From positions 124,001-188,000 of the forward strand of contig JAACJP010000006.1 of assembly GCA_013368375.1 (NCBI GenBank): a stretch of 64,000 nucleotides of DNA, given 5' to 3'. The translations under genes and the position numbers were made by a program. The first letter of the stretch is position 1, and every line of letters starts with the position of its first letter. Positions 11,457 to 24,229 of the stretch are shown here, one piece after another. This DNA is from Tricholomella constricta (Eukaryota > Basidiomycota > Agaricomycetes > Agaricales > Lyophyllaceae). A model generated the notes under the pieces. The model was not told where the DNA came from. It saw only the letters and a program-made list of their open reading frames with translations, and did not search any database.

Positions 11457-14276
11457 TGCCTCGAGGAATTCCCAATGCAAAGCGCGACGAGACCGGGTTT
11501 CGATACACAACCTTCAATGTCCCTCTCGTGTCTGTCTCAGTCGCCCCTGATCGTCCAGCCTCACCAATTAATGCGGTCGTTATAGGGCGAACCCGAAGCA
11601 TATGAGCACGACCTATCTTAAGTCCGAGTCGCAGTCATTATGGGCAAGAAATGCTAGAAGCAAAGCAGCAGAGGATATTGCACCATCACAAGACTCAAGG
11701 TCAGCACTTTACAGAAATCTGCGTTGTCTGTTCGCGATATAACCGGAGTGTAGAGCAGGCGCGGCTCTCAGGTTATCGTAATACATCCAGGTTCTCGATC
11801 TATCATCCTTGGAAGGGCTTCGGATGTTTCCCCAGTCGTCGTACCTAACGTCGTTGCTCGGAAATGCAAGCCACCATTTTCAGCACCCGTCCGGGTGGAG
11901 GGAATTTCGCGACCGTGGAGGAGAGCGGCCGATGATGACACTGAACACTCAGAAAAGGATCCCGTATGTTTGTCCCACATTGCTGCCTCATCGATGCTTG
12001 AGATCACAACTAGTTCGATGATAAAATTTCTGCCATTACGGTTTCCCTCCGTGATCGAATGCGGTTTTACAAGCTACGCGTGACCCCCAATGCCACTGCA
12101 ATTGCATCAACATTCAACGAGCAATTCAAACCAGAAATAATCTCAGAATATAACGACCCCTTCCGCGTGGAATGGACAGATAAAATGTCATCTGAAGACG
12201 TTTATTATGGGGAGAAAGTACGTTTCTGACCAGAATCTTGAGACATTCGAACTCACACACATGTTTTGCGACAGGCGCTTCGCATGGCCGACCCTCAAAA
12301 TGCAGGATACATCCTACGCTGGCCAATATATTCCGCGAATTTCAATACTCGAGACTATCCTTCCCTCCAGGTTATCCTGAGCGACCTGGAAGTTATCCTC
12401 CGGACCACACTCAAAGATAAATTGGACGTGGAACCGCGGGATTACAAGGCACTTCAATGCTCATCTCCGGACTGAGTCTTTCAATCTAACCTTTTTCCAT
12501 TGTCCGAAATAGAATTATTCTGTGATTCTTGTCATCCCCGACTTTTATGATCGCGCATATGTCCGCGAACTTGTGAACCTTCTACTAGTAACTATGGGAT
12601 TTAAACAGATATGTGCACAACAGGTGCGAAGCTTAACGTTTGTTTCGTCGGAGTTCATCTTCGATATCTTTCACAGGAATCGCTAGCGGCCACGTATGGC
12701 GCCGGCATCTCCAATGCGTGCGTAGTGAATATCGGTGCTACGACGACAAGTGTCGCATGTGTCGACGAGGGTATGGTCTTGGCAGAGACGAGGTATGCGC
12801 GTCTTCAATAATGAATATACGGTTTACACATACTGAGGCAGTATTCAGGATGTCGCTGAGCATTGGTGGAGATGACATCACCGAGTTTCTTTATGTCCTT
12901 TTGCAGAGGATAAAATTCCCATACCGAGACCTAGACCTGACGCAATCTTACGATTGGAATGTAATGCAGGATCTGAAAAGCAGGCTATGTACGTTGAACG
13001 AGGTGGGTGGATTCTCGTCTCATACTTCTTATTATACTTCTTCAAGTATTTACTAAGCTTCACAGGCTGATGTTGCTCTCAATCTTTATGACTTCGTAGT
13101 GAGACGGCCGGATCGTCCCACCGAGAAATATGGTCTTCGGGCTTACGACGAAATTATCCTCGCACCTATGGTGTTTTCTTTCTCTTTTCGAAAATGGGAT
13201 GGCACTCAAATGTAGAAACAGTGCCTGTTCGAACCCCGTGTCGTAGAATTTGACAGGAAACGAATCGGCCTCAGGCCTCCTTCCTCCTACAATGTGACGG
13301 AAGAAATAATTGATCACCAGACAGACCGCGTTGTAGGTATTATCACATTAAAAAAATGCTTCCTCTCATCCTTTGAAAACAGACAAACGCCATGGTGATA
13401 TCCACGCAACACCTCATGCCAGCTGGCCTTCCATCCGATTCTGCCACCAAAAAGGGACCGACAGGTGCTCTACCAGGTATTCATTCCCCTTTGATTCGGG
13501 TAATCACAATATAAGCGGCATTCCTAGGGACTTCAACGCCCGCGGAGCTGCACGAGCCGCAGGCCATACTGGCGGACGACCAGAACCCCACCCCCTCAGC
13601 CCCTGGAAACACGTTTACTGACGGTATCGAGATCATCGACGTCGAGGACGAAAGCAAGGCACCGATAAACTCACACCCGGGCGTGACAGGGACCAACGAC
13701 AATACGAACGGGACTCACGCGCATGGGGCCACGAGCCAGACGCCGCCAGCGTATCCAGGTGGCTTTGCGATCGACGTGTGCTTTGAGGCAAGCAAGCTGC
13801 CGCTGGACGTCGCGATCTTCAACAGCGCACGGGCGGCGGGCGGGGACGACAAAATCCGCAAGTATTTACAAGCCGTGCTAGTCATCGGCGGGACGGCGCA
13901 TATCCCGGGTATGAGTCACGCGCTCGAAAGCAGGTTAGTGCGCCCCCGCATCCCGTTTTCCCGTTCTATTTCTTTTGTTTTTGTGGTGGTCTGACACGCA
14001 TGGCGGTCTGTCATTCGTAGGCTGCAGGCCATCGCCACACCCTTGGTGCCCAACATGGAGAAGGTGCAGATTATTCCCCCGCCGAAGGAGGTGGACCCGA
14101 TCGTGCTGGCATGGAAGGGAGCCGCAGTCCTTGGAAAAATGGACGGCGTGTCCGATCTATGGGTGACCCAGTCGGATTGGGTAGGTACATTATCTGTCTT
14201 GCCTATATCGTAGCTGAATGATGTGCAGGATACTCTGGGAATGCGTGCCTTGAAGGAACGTTGTTTCTACTTGTAG
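11457..14276 (+). CDS. ARP8: Actin-related protein 8 (INO80 chromatin-remodelling complex)
   Basis: Arp8 is a nuclear actin-fold subunit of the INO80 remodeller that helps bind nucleosomes and extranucleosomal DNA. The start MPRGIPNAKRDETGFRYTTF is the conserved N-terminus of basidiomycete Arp8. In order come TYLKSESQSLWARNARSKAA, VIVIHPGSRSIILGRASDVS (actin-fold phosphate region), MRFYKLRVTPNATAIASTFN, LRMADPQNAGYILRWPIYSA, NYSVILVIPDFYDRAYVREL, QQESLAATYGAGISNACVVN, IGGDDITEFLYVLLQR, EKYGLRAYDEIILAPM, an acidic insert with GIEIIDVEDESK, LQAVLVIGGTAHIPGMSHAL, and a C-terminus GMRALKERCFYL before TAG at 14274-14276. About ten short introns are needed and all breaks I checked fit GT...AG, so the gene appears intact. 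Confidence 0.92.
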
Positions 14277-14798
14277 CTGCCCCAATATTGGAGGGAATGT
14301 CGTGTGGTATGGCTCGCTGGAACTAGAAGACTCCAGATAGCTTCTTGTCCGATTTGTGCGCCCAATAGATAGGAATGCAATTGATTTAGTGTATGAAAAT
14401 AATTTAACACCAGTTGGTTCTATAAGTACATGGCACGAGTCTCGACAAATGCAAGGTGTGAATTTAGGGATGGGAGAGGGCATGCGCGATGAGGTGGTAA
14501 GCAGTACGTATTCATTATCGAGTTTCCGTTACAATAGGTACGGACTTGAAAAGTCACATGTGCGGATATGAGCAGAGCCATATGATGCGCCGCGGGAAGG
14601 GAGGGATCGAGCAAAACGCGGAATCAAGATGAATGGGAGAGGTGTCCGACAGCGAATGATGCATAATATTAAATGTCCTTGGTGATGCGAGACGTCGAAA
14701 AGCAAGATGGTCGTGTAATCTGTAGATCGTCCTGTAGCCTGTAAATAGTCGTGTAATCCGGATGCGTGGCGGGTAAAGTAGGACGGACGGGTCTGATC
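14277..14798. other. Convergent 3' intergenic region between ARP8 and the RING gene
   Basis: No gene is supported here. It separates two convergent genes and probably holds both 3' UTRs. Confidence 0.5.
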
Positions 14799-15961
14799 TC
14801 AGACTCCAAGTTTCTGCTTCAAGCTTCTGAAATCGTGTGGTGTAAGGTTTGACCATCCCTTAGATACATGGTTCATTTCCTTTTTGCCCTCCCTGACGAA
14901 GACAAGAGAACAGGAAGCAGAGTCAGCGGCTACTAGTAGCAAAATGGAGCTGCCCGGGTAGACTTGCCTGTCCTTTTTGAGCCATTCCGTTCGCATAAAC
15001 CCACCCTCTCTCCAGCTGGCCACATCCGCGTTCTCGTCCACCTTCTCGTCCGCCTCCTTCGACGCGTCTTTCTTTCGGCTGCAACCTGTCGCCCATCCCC
15101 ATGCGCCCTCACTGTCCTCCCTCTTGACAGCCAGCGGGCCAGGGGGAGGGGTTCTGAGTTTCTCGATCAGCGATTCACAGACGGCTGCGGCGGTCCTGTT
15201 CGGAACGAACGGGAAGGTGGTATCGGAGCGCGGGAGGCGATCGGGCGTAATAACAAGCAGACTACGGCAGATGGGGCAGTCAACAGATTCGTGCCACGCC
15301 CCACAGTGTGAGTGTAGGCGAGAAAAGAACCACTTCAGGATGCAGATGGCGCAGAAGGTGTGTCCGCACTGGCCCGGGTTGAGGGTATAGGGGTGCGCCA
15401 TAATTTCGTAACACCTTGCACTCGAAGGTTAGGTCTACGACCGTACAGCATGTAATGAAACACGCACAGGGAACAAGTAAAATGCTCTTCCAACTGAGCC
15501 AGGGCCGCCTTGGCCTCCCGTTCGGCGATTTGAGACAACATCTGCAAAGCCTCGGTCTCCTTTTTCAGCAGTACCAGAGCGCGTTCTTCAAGCTCGATCG
15601 CTCTGCGTTTGCAATGTTGCTCTTCATTCAGCAGCGCTGTCTCGCGTTTAATGAGTTCTGCGGGCGTTATTCGTTGAGACCGCCGCAGGTCAGACGACTC
15701 GCGGAGCTTCTCCAAAGACGTCGCATCCTCATTTGCGCACAGTAGAGCGTGGTTGCTGACAGCTTTCTTTCGCCGCATGGATCTGGGCGGTTCGCCCGCG
15801 TCTCCAGCATCAACATTCTTTTTGAGATCTTTGCGAGAAAGGAGAGAATTGGATTACTAAGATTTTCTGCAGCAAATGAGTTCACCTTTGTTTTTGCTGA
15901 GACGCGAGGAGCGACGAGTGACGGGGCTTGACCCAGACGAGGGCCTGGGGGCCTTCGGCAT
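14799..15961 (-). CDS. RING-finger protein with coiled coil, probable E3 ubiquitin ligase
   Basis: A first short exon begins at the ATG 15959-15961 (MPKAPRPSSGSSPVTRRSSR, a basic Ser/Pro leader) and ends before a GTGAAC donor. The middle exon is a long charged helix (ALLNEEQHCKRRAIELEERA, LLKKETEALQMLSQIAEREA) predicted to be a coiled coil. It runs into the RING: FTCSLCYEIM across an intron with donor GTGCGT, then GQCGHTFCAICILKWF and VDCPICRSLL, giving a C3HC4-like Cys/His pattern. Next is PFVPNRTAAAVCESLIEKL, the usual helix after such RINGs. The C-terminal half is a basic/acidic linker ending FRSLKQKLGV. E3 activity is inferred from the RING. The partner is unknown. Confidence 0.8.
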
Positions 15962-17690
15962 CGTTGGAGGACAACGAGAGCAGTACTTACTTACCGCTGG
16001 TCGTCAGTCGGACTCAGTCCGATCTCGTCTGATCCATCAAAACATCATGTGACTAATTATCGCTGAGCAGTTACCATCTTGCTTCAGCTGCTCGCTCTCC
16101 TTGGACCCCCAGTCCCACAGGGCTCAAGCCAGCAATCTGACCCAGGTAGGGCAAAGGCACGCTTTGGATCTTAGGTTTTGTTTCTACCTGGTAAATTGCC
16201 TGCCCAAAGATCAATCTATGTCCATCGGCGCTCCACCAGGGCGTTTACGGGCGGCCACGGGACCAGGCCGCAGAAATGTATTTCACCAGGCACTTATTCG
16301 CTGCTCGATAAAGCGGACCCTTTCTCAACCCTTTCTGCCCCTCGGAGGTCTTTTCCGCTGCGAACATCCCGAGGGCCCGCCCGGTCTAGCTCTCAGTATC
16401 CATACCTGCTTGTCGTACCGCCCATTGTATGTCAGATCACTCGCTGCAGTCTCTGTACAGCAGAGATCTGTTGCTCAGTCTCTCATGACCGCCCAAGCAC
16501 ATGCAAAAATTGTCACGGACAATTCCCGCCATCACCTGTTCAGCAACATCTGTCGGCGACATTCAACAAACTGCTGACGATGTGGGTTTGTTAACCAGTG
16601 ATCATCCCAGATGAACACGTTTTCTCCGACTTGCCCATCGTTGAACTGATCTGCGCTTTCCTCGGAGAGTGTTGCTCATTCAAGTCAATGCCCTGTCGCG
16701 CATTTGTGTTATTTGCCCGATCAGTCCACAGATCACGTCAACACGTACTCATTATACATACATATGCGACTGCACCTTGTCTCTCCGTCTCCAAGCTATG
16801 AAAGCGGACATTTGCCCCTGGCCCTGAGTGTCACACACATCGAGGACTTTGTCATACAACGCACTCCCATGATATGTTTTCTTATCTCTCTTCTCCATCC
16901 GGATGCTGCCGCTCTTGAGGCTGCTGCATTTACACGACAGGCCGTACAACTGCGGTTGCGAAGGTGATCATTTTGCTGGCTGAAGAGTCACGCTCGTACG
17001 GACTTATGGCAAGCAAGCACAAGCCACCTCTTGGCGCAGAGTGAGTTCTGTCAAGCCCAGGTACAGTACTCCTCCCGCCCCTTTCAAAAAAAAAAAGTTA
17101 TCCATGGCAGCGTGCCTTTGTTTATACCGCGACCCCATTAAAAGATACGGGTCCGGAACCCTAGGCGCCAATTGGCAGCAGGGCGTCGAGGAGCGGCCTC
17201 TTGCACACACGAAGTTTCTATGCTTCAACGCCCATATACGCTGGAATGCCCATTTGGTCATGCCCGTCCCACCAGGGTCGTTCTACGCACCTTTGAGGCT
17301 TCCATAACACCACATAACATCAAGCCGCAATCACCGTAGGTACTCAAGCTCGCTCATCCTCAGGCAGTCGGCAGGAATGCCGATGGTGAGGGATCAGGTG
17401 ATACCTGACCCATCACACCCCGCCAATGGCCATAACGCAAGGTTTCGAATCGGCCAAGGATTGGTTCTTCCTCAGCTGGTTATGTGTGCTTCACTTCAGG
17501 CTTCACTTCAGGATGTCAGGACAATTCTTCTATGGCTGACTCTCGGACATCTACACAACTGGGACATTGATTGTGGAGGCCATCCTATTCGTTGACATCT
17601 TCCATAACCTGGAAGCTATTTTGACATGCCTCCCGTGTCGCGCGACCGACGCGACCAATTTGTACCGCGACAATATCTAAACAGTTTTTT
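15962..17690. other. Intergenic, unresolved coding-like stretch
   Basis: A GC-rich plus-strand stretch at about 16178-16594 stays open for 138 codons, but no domain is recognisable and the neighbouring frames look equally open, so no gene is called. Confidence 0.35.
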
Positions 17691-17704
17691 TTATTTTGCC
17701 CAGC

Positions 17705-18520
17705 TCAGGTTCGTCCACCTCTCTGACCTTGAAACTCAGATACATCATCGGCTTTCGGGATCGATGCCGGATGTCCATCACCCATGATGATACATCCCGC
17801 GATACTCGTTACACCTGCTTCCTCTGGCTTCTCGTTCCACTCTACTTCTGGTTTCCTCTTCGGTTCACTGGACATCTCCGTCGTTTGGCCTTTTGCGTGT
17901 CTGAACAACTATATACAATATCAAACATCCATAGAGGGACCCCTTGCTGGTAGCTGGGAGGTCAAAGAATCTTTCCCAAGCCGTTAGGCAGCAGCTTCGA
18001 TCCTTCTAAACAATCCGGTCCGTCCGAAGCGTCGATCCCCACGTTGCGGGTAATTTGGGCGACTATCGAGCCAGTTCATCATAGAACCGCGACTTGCCCT
18101 CTCGGTGTCCAACGCGTCACAACGCTGGAGGTCCGCAACGTTTCAGCCCGCCGTATCGGAATATACAATCTGCTGTGACCCGATATCCACCCTGGCTGTA
18201 TTTACTTCCGTAATGTAAAAATGTAATCTTCCACGGACGACCTCGGTCACCCGACCACAATAAGTGGGCTTGCGTGCACACAGGGCGCGCAGGACGTTCC
18301 TGCGTTCGATGGGCCCAAATGTGTATTCGTTTTTGATGCTGCGGGGTGAAACGTGGTTCAAACATAGAGCATACGCATGGCTTCGATGGTGATGGCAGAG
18401 TCGCCACAGTCCCCGACCAGGAAGTGATGGTAAGGAAGGAGTGGGGGGTCATAGATCCGGGGCGGCCGGGCGTTGTGTGTGAGTTATGGCCTCTTTGTGT
18501 GCCGTCGTCATTGGCACGTT
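17705..18520 (-). pseudogene. Unidentified coding-like remnant
   Basis: Several minus-strand pieces read like protein but not in one frame. They are PRIYDPPLLPYHHFLVGDCG with DSAITIEAMRML near 18370-18460, TFGPIERRNVLRALCARKPT with VTEVVRGRLHFYITEVNT near 18170-18340, and EMSSEPKRKPEVEWNEKPEE with AGVTSIAGCIIMGDG near 17745-17880. Stops and shifts separate them. I do not recognise the family; it could be a decayed gene or one with introns I failed to place. Confidence 0.25.
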
Positions 18521-18558
18521 GAGGAATAGTCGAGAAAACGAGTGGGATCTGTCAAATG

Positions 18559-19173
18559 TCAAGGAAGACGGCAGCGGTCGATCACTTGTGGTGGCGATCG
18601 CAGGGTGATCGAGCGGGAGGATAAATTTGACGCGGGGTTGGCGGCTTGCAGGAGGTGTTGTTCAAGGACATAAAGCAATGCGTGAGATGACAGGAAAGCC
18701 CATAACAACACGAAGAGATTAAGGAGTGTGGGGTAGGAGGAGGATGGGTGCTGGGAAAAAAAAGGAAAATTGGGGGCAACGACGATCGAATCTTGAGGAT
18801 GGTGGCTCCCACGCCGGATAAGGAAGTATTGGAGACAGTAATTAGGTTTGTTCCTTAAAATACGGGCATACGGTTCGGGGGCAGACCGGGGAGTCTGCGG
18901 AAGAGGGCGGAAAGAATGGGAAGGAGGGCTCGGGAGAGAGGCGAGGCCGCTACAATCGCTGGTGGGCTGGATTGCCACGTCGGTGGTGGTGGTGGTCGGG
19001 TCGATTGGATCTGACAGGGATGCAGGGTCGCTGGCAGAGAGAGGACGTGCTTCTAGAATTCTAGAAGGAGAAGAGATATGATGTATTGATGATTCAATGA
19101 TTGTTCGGGCAGCCAACACGACCTCCAGCAATTTGACAAAACACGGTAACGTCACACCAGATCTGAGATTCAT
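18559..19173 (-). CDS. Doubtful 204-codon open frame upstream of the Con7-like gene
   Basis: An uninterrupted frame with an ATG and a Ser/Pro/Thr-rich, low-complexity translation runs divergently from the Con7-like gene. A proline-rich strand opposite a purine-rich leader often gives such frames by chance. One hydrophobic stretch (LLNLFVLLWAFLSSHALLYV) is present. Probably promoter or 5' UTR DNA rather than a gene. Confidence 0.2.
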   Translation of the reverse strand: MNLRSGVTLPCFVKLLEVVLAARTIIESSIHHISSPSRILEARPLSASDPASLSDPIDPTTTTTDVAIQPTSDCSGLASLPSPPSHSFRPLPQTPRSAPEPYARILRNKPNYCLQYFLIRRGSHHPQDSIVVAPNFPFFSQHPSSSYPTLLNLFVLLWAFLSSHALLYVLEQHLLQAANPASNLSSRSITLRSPPQVIDRCRLP

Positions 19174-19276
19174 TCGACATAAGCGGAAGCATCGACATAC
19201 AGTAACCTTTTAATCCTCAACGGTCCCGTCCTCTTTGCCTGAGCCGTCTGCCCCGTCCTTTATAATCCCGCCCACC

Positions 19277-21307
19277 ATGCTCTCCAACCTCCTTCCCCAC
19301 CACCCACCACATCTCCTCATCCCCAAGTACATCCCAGACTACCCACAAAAACTACAAGACCCTTCCTCCTACTTTCTTCACCCCTCCCCTGCGCCTGTCA
19401 CTGTGGAGGACGATATTAATTCCCCCCATTCGCCACCCTCTGGTTCTGGCAATAATTTCCACTATGCTCATCGAAGCTCGGGTTCATTTGACTCTTCAAT
19501 ATCTCCTGTGGAAATGTACGAATCTAACCCCCACCCTCACTCCTACCACCCACCACAACCGTCTTTTCATTTTGTCGCCGCCTTGAGGCCAGACCGATCC
19601 TACCTATCGGAATCTCCGTCCCCCGTGGATCCACACCCCTCCTCATCCTACTCCCAAATTATTAGCGCCACCCAATCCCAGGATTCCCCGTCTTACCAGC
19701 CTGGCCGCGACCGCATCGATGTGCCCTCCGACATCGACCCAGATCGTTACTCTCGTAGCATCGGCCCCAACAGGTACTCTGATGATAATAACCAGAGCAC
19801 TCTCCTGGATCACAGACGTATGTCAGAACCCGCCATTCTTGCTGCCCCCAATTCCTATGCCACCCAATCTTGCGATACAACCCCCTCTCATCGTCTCCAA
19901 TCTCAATTTAGCTTTAACCCGCCTGCCATTAATCAGCCCCGTCCATCACCGTTTGTCCACTCCTTACAGCGGGGAGCGAGTATGGGATCACTGCGCGATG
20001 TCCGCCATGCCCATCTCGACTATCCTGCCCACGCCCAGCCACCTTACTCAGGCTGGAAGGACGATGCCTGTCCTCGCCCACAGCAGCTTGACAGCTACCA
20101 CACCGACGATGGACTCGACGGCCCTATTTCACCTCTGCAGCCCGACTTCAGTGGCGGTGTTGACTCATCTACACACGGTCTACCATACTCTCCCACCACA
20201 GAGAACCACTATGGACCCTCTCCTCCTGGCACTGGTACTTCAACGACCTCGTCGATCGCTCCCCTCATGAGCCCGACAGCCGCGTCGTTCACTCCCCAAA
20301 AGGAGGACATCACTCCCAGTGCAAGGGACAACAGCAGCAAGACTTATTCGTTCGTAGCTTTGCCTGGCAATACCGTCAAAAAACGTCCGCGCAGACGATA
20401 CGACGAGATTGAGCGGCTCTACCAGTGCTCCTGGCCTGACTGCAACAAGGCGTACGGGACTCTCAACCACCTCAACGCCCATGTTACGATGCAGAAACAT
20501 GGCGCAAAGCGCAGTCCAAACGGTAATTTTTACTTTTGCCATTCATTCTCTCACATCAGCTGAATCGACCATTTGTCTCAAGAGTTCAAGGAGCTGCGAA
20601 AGCAATGGCGGAAGGCGAAGAAAGAGGCATCTCCAGGGCCCATGCGTCGAAGCAGTGTGAGCCTGCGCCACGATGCCCGAGACTACAGTAATCATCGCTA
20701 CGACTCGAATAATGATTCGAGTGCACCGCTGTATACTCGGCAGCCTTCGTACCACCCTTCGGCTGGTCTGCCTTCGTCCGCGCCATCCATGCTAACTGAG
20801 TCAGGTGACAGGTTCTCCTTCCCTGTCGACGTCGACCGTTATCAAATCGAGGAGCGAGACGACCACCTCTCCGCCTACAGTGCGCATGCCCGACAAAGGT
20901 ACAGCGGCAGTACGCCTGCCTCTTGGCATGGTCGTTCGAATTTACATCAGCAGTATCTATCGTCTTCCCTTCCGTCCCAGTCGTCGCCCCAGTCCTTTAC
21001 CCAGCACAATAACAGCAACCTCCCTCCTCTGGATACCCGGATGCATCAGCAGCAGCCTCAGCCTCAGCACCCTCCTCATCCCCGGCCTCAGTCGCCCCAC
21101 GCTGCTCCGATGAACCGCCTTCCCCCGGATAGTACGTTGCTGACTCCTCTCCCAGGCTATCAGCCACCGTCGATACTACCACCATTACACGCGGGCGATA
21201 ATCTGTCCTACTCCGCGGAACCCGGGTACGAGTTGTACGATGATAGCCACGATGGAAGACCTCATACCGGACATGGAAGCATCGGTCGAAGTGAGGAAGA
21301 ATACTAG
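19277..21307 (+). CDS. Con7-like C2H2 zinc-finger transcription factor
   Basis: Two exons. Exon 1 runs 19277-20522 and an intron 20523-20582 (60 nt, GTAATT...AG) interrupts the codon just after the finger. Exon 2 runs 20583-21307 to TAG. The chosen ATG has a good context (cccaccATGc). The finger is CSWPDCNKAYGTLNHLNAHV with TMQKH (C-X4-C-X12-H-X5-H), followed by KRSPNEFKELRKQWRKAKKE. This single finger plus basic helix is the signature of the Con7 group, known in filamentous ascomycetes as a regulator of development and cell-wall genes. A basic stretch VKKRPRRRYDEIERLY precedes it. Both flanks are long disordered Ser/Pro/Gln/His-rich regions. The function in this fungus is inferred from the finger only. 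Confidence 0.8.
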
Positions 21308-23590
21308 GTGTTCCTCTGCCGCCAAGTCCCCGTTTCGCTCGAATGCGCGGCAACGTTTTATCTGCCGCCTCTCGCCCACAGCATATATCTTGATTGTTTT
21401 CGGAACAACACTCGCTTTCACCAAAATTTCTGCTGCTGTCTATATACCATTCGTTCGCACATACCATATTATCTTTGTCTTATACCGCTAAATTCACTGC
21501 ATATATATATTCCCTGGCCATCCACTGACTTACTGTATACCGTGCCGTCTGTATACACCGCTGCCTTACCTTACCCTACTGTTTTGATATCATGCATTAT
21601 CTCCCCCTTATATTCATATGTATACTACTACTCTACCAGTACTGTCTATACACCCTAGTCCGAATTCTTCCATCGTGGCTATTTGTCAGAATACACCTTT
21701 ATCTAGCAACGTACTGTATCCTTACGATACATAATATCTGTCCTTTTGATCTGGCAGATTACTTCTCATACACGACAGTTCTTTCGCTTTCCGTGAAACA
21801 TTGTCCCTGTGGGGAACGTTGTTCCGAGTATCCCGTTCTCAGAAGAAGCCTCCGTCTGCGTTTGACAGAACTTCGCGGTCTGGATGATCAAAATATGAAA
21901 ATTCGAAATCCTTCAAATTGCCTCAACGGCGCACCCCGCGCCAGCCAATGATAGGCCTGTTCGAAGCCTTTTATGGTGGTTCTATGATCAGAGTGCATAA
22001 AAGGATTAATATGTTCACGTAAGGGCCACGAGGAGGGTATTTCCATCGCCCACCTCCCATATGAGGCAATAATGGGGAAACATACCGGTCCTTGGAGCGT
22101 CTATGTATATAAATATATATTCCCTCAGCGGTCGCGCCCTGATATTCCTGAGTTGCCAACCGGCATTCTCGCCTTCGAAACGTGAGGACAAGAGTCACCT
22201 GTTCTGCTGCGCCCACTGCCAGCTCTCCCGGAGTGGATTTGACCTGTCACAAAACAAGCGAAAGTCACAGGCGCTCGGAGCCTCCGGCCATTTGAGCACG
22301 TTTCAGAAGGAATTTCGTATGACGAGCTTGGGGCTCCAGGTAACGCGAGATCTGTGCCAGTAGAGCGGGCTGCGCTGGAGCACTCCTCGGTATTGGTATA
22401 TATCTCCAAAAACCTTTCTTTGGCATGGCGGCATCCATATGGTGTGCAGAAATCAGCGACAGGCCGATTGGAAGCCTAGATTTCCGGAGCTGCCATCGGT
22501 GACCCTTGAACCAGAGCCAGGTATTCGTTCGGGAAGCGATGATTCGTCAGTCTGCCGAACAACGAGGCAAAGGGTCATATGATGAGGTGTGTCTGTCATC
22601 GCAAGAATGGGAGGCTTTATTGAGGCTTTACAAATGGTAGACCGAGATCAAGGACAGCGTAGCGCCGGCTTCTTGACAACGTTGCAAGACAGTTGAAACG
22701 AGCGGCAAGCAAGCATAGGCCAGACAGAGTCATAGTATTGATCGGACAAATAGACATGCAAAGCACCGCTGGGTTTGCTGTCACGAAGGCAGATTCTGTT
22801 GAGCAGCGTCAAGTTTCAAAAGTAAAGGTGACCTGGCGGAGCTCAGGGGTGGAAATGAAGGTATTGCGCCGCGTGACACTGTAAGCCCTGACAGTCGATG
22901 TCAATAACAAGACTTGTAACATGAGTGAACAATGTTAGAACAATGAATGACCTGCGTTCGATGAATCCGAGGATATAGGCTTTTTAAGGTAGATTTCCGC
23001 GGAGCCGGTGAAGTAATGGGGACACGAAATGCGCATTGATAGATGGGACATATAGGTTTGGGAGGTGATAACGAAGGGTGGATTTCTAAAGCTTATGAAC
23101 TTACCAACACCTTTTCCGCAGCAAGTACAGGGCATTGTCGTTGACGCTCGGAGCTGCATCGCCGGTGCGTGCTGGTTCCAAGGCGGGTCATATCAGAGAT
23201 CCTGTGTGATGCATAACTGGCACGAGCTGTAGAATGGTCAGCCGAGAACTGCTCACTGCAATACCGTGAACGCTCAGAAGCGTGATGCATCCGTGTCGCG
23301 GACCTGCGACCGGTACCGTACCGGCCCCGACATCACGAAGATGGGGCGCAAGCACAACGCGCTCATATCACGTGATTTTGCGTGACATTTTGACGGATTT
23401 CACCAAAATCCTAATGGCATGAAATCAGTCAATCGCGTCCCACGGAGTCCATATGTACTGTTGAGCGGGAGGCTTGCCAAGACCGACACGGGCGCGTGAA
23501 GCGCCCACCACTTCCTCATTCGGCAATGTTCCTCATTGGGAACGGTTATACCTTACGCCACGGCGCAGAGCGTCGTGGCTTGGACTCCTC
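21308..23590. other. Intergenic region, AT-rich 3' flank
   Basis: No gene is supported. 21480-21760 is rich in TATA and pyrimidine runs and is probably the 3' UTR and flank of the preceding gene. Nothing recognisable was seen in 22000-23590. Confidence 0.4.
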
Positions 23591-23594
23591 GATC

Positions 23595-23616
23595 GTTCAC
23601 GGTAAAGACCGTGAAC
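23595..23616. repeat. Perfect 9-bp inverted repeat (hairpin) with 4-nt loop
   Basis: gttcacggt, aaag, accgtgaac form a perfect palindromic hairpin just before a cluster of direct repeats. Confidence 0.8.
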
Positions 23617-23665
23617 CTTATAAGTTTTCATTGATATATATTCTGCCACTACCTAAATGCCCCCT

Positions 23666-23847
23666 CAGTCGTCCACTACACTGCGTGTCGTGAACTGAAG
23701 GTGAGCAATTTACTTATCTTACTTCCCGAACTACTTATTGACATCTCCTGTAGCTTATTTAACTATCGTAAATCTACAGGTCAATAACAGTCGTCCACTA
23801 CACTGCGTATCGTGAACTGAGGCTTATTTAACTATCGTAAATCTACA
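23666..23847. repeat. Interleaved direct repeats
   Basis: Unit A (agtcgtccactacactgcg continuing to gtgaactga, about 32 bp) occurs at about 23667-23698 and 23789-23820 with one mismatch. Unit B (gcttatttaactatcgtaaa continuing to tctaca, 26 bp) occurs at 23753-23778 and 23822-23847. The order is A-B-A-B, next to the repeat end of the tyrosine-recombinase element. Confidence 0.8.
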
Positions 23848-23935
23848 TGTACGAGAATAACAGTATGGCGTGAAACCCCATCGGCGTCAAGCCAGATGTG
23901 CGTGTACGGATATAAGGGAATAGGGTGGCAGGGAC

Positions 23936-24185
23936 GCGAAAAGTACTGGGCGCCTGGTGCGACAAAGCTATGCGAAGCGGTCAGAATGAACCTCCTGGAG
24001 GATGAGGACAATTCAGCCTACCTTGAGAAGGGGGTCAGAACAAAATCCTAGAAGGAGTTTCAATGTGACCTCGCCCTTCTTCAAGGTAAGAGACGTCTCG
24101 AATTCATAAACACCATAATCATGCGTGATTGATGTGTCACCGCACCCAACCCAAAAGCGCGCAGTGCTTTGTATGTGTGTGTTTG
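23936..24185 (-). repeat. Terminal direct repeat of the RT/tyrosine-recombinase element (3' copy)
   Basis: About 250 bp nearly the same as 32187-32427 and in the same orientation. Shared stretches include tactgggcgcctggtgcgac, aaaatcctagaaggagtttc and aacaccataatcatgcgtga. The repeat contains the start of the element's first reading frame, as expected for split direct repeats of Ngaro/PAT-type elements. Confidence 0.8.
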
Positions 24186-24229
24186 GCAGTGACAGTTGAT
24201 GCGCCATGCCGCCAGGTCATCCAGTATGG

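Noticed and set aside
16178..16594. 138-codon open frame as a gene
   Set aside because: Overlapping frames on the same strand are equally open (GC-rich), with no domain and no clear splice structure.
18559..19173. 204-codon antisense frame as a real gene
   Set aside because: Low-complexity Ser/Pro/Thr translation opposite a purine-rich leader, no domain; kept only as a doubtful entry.
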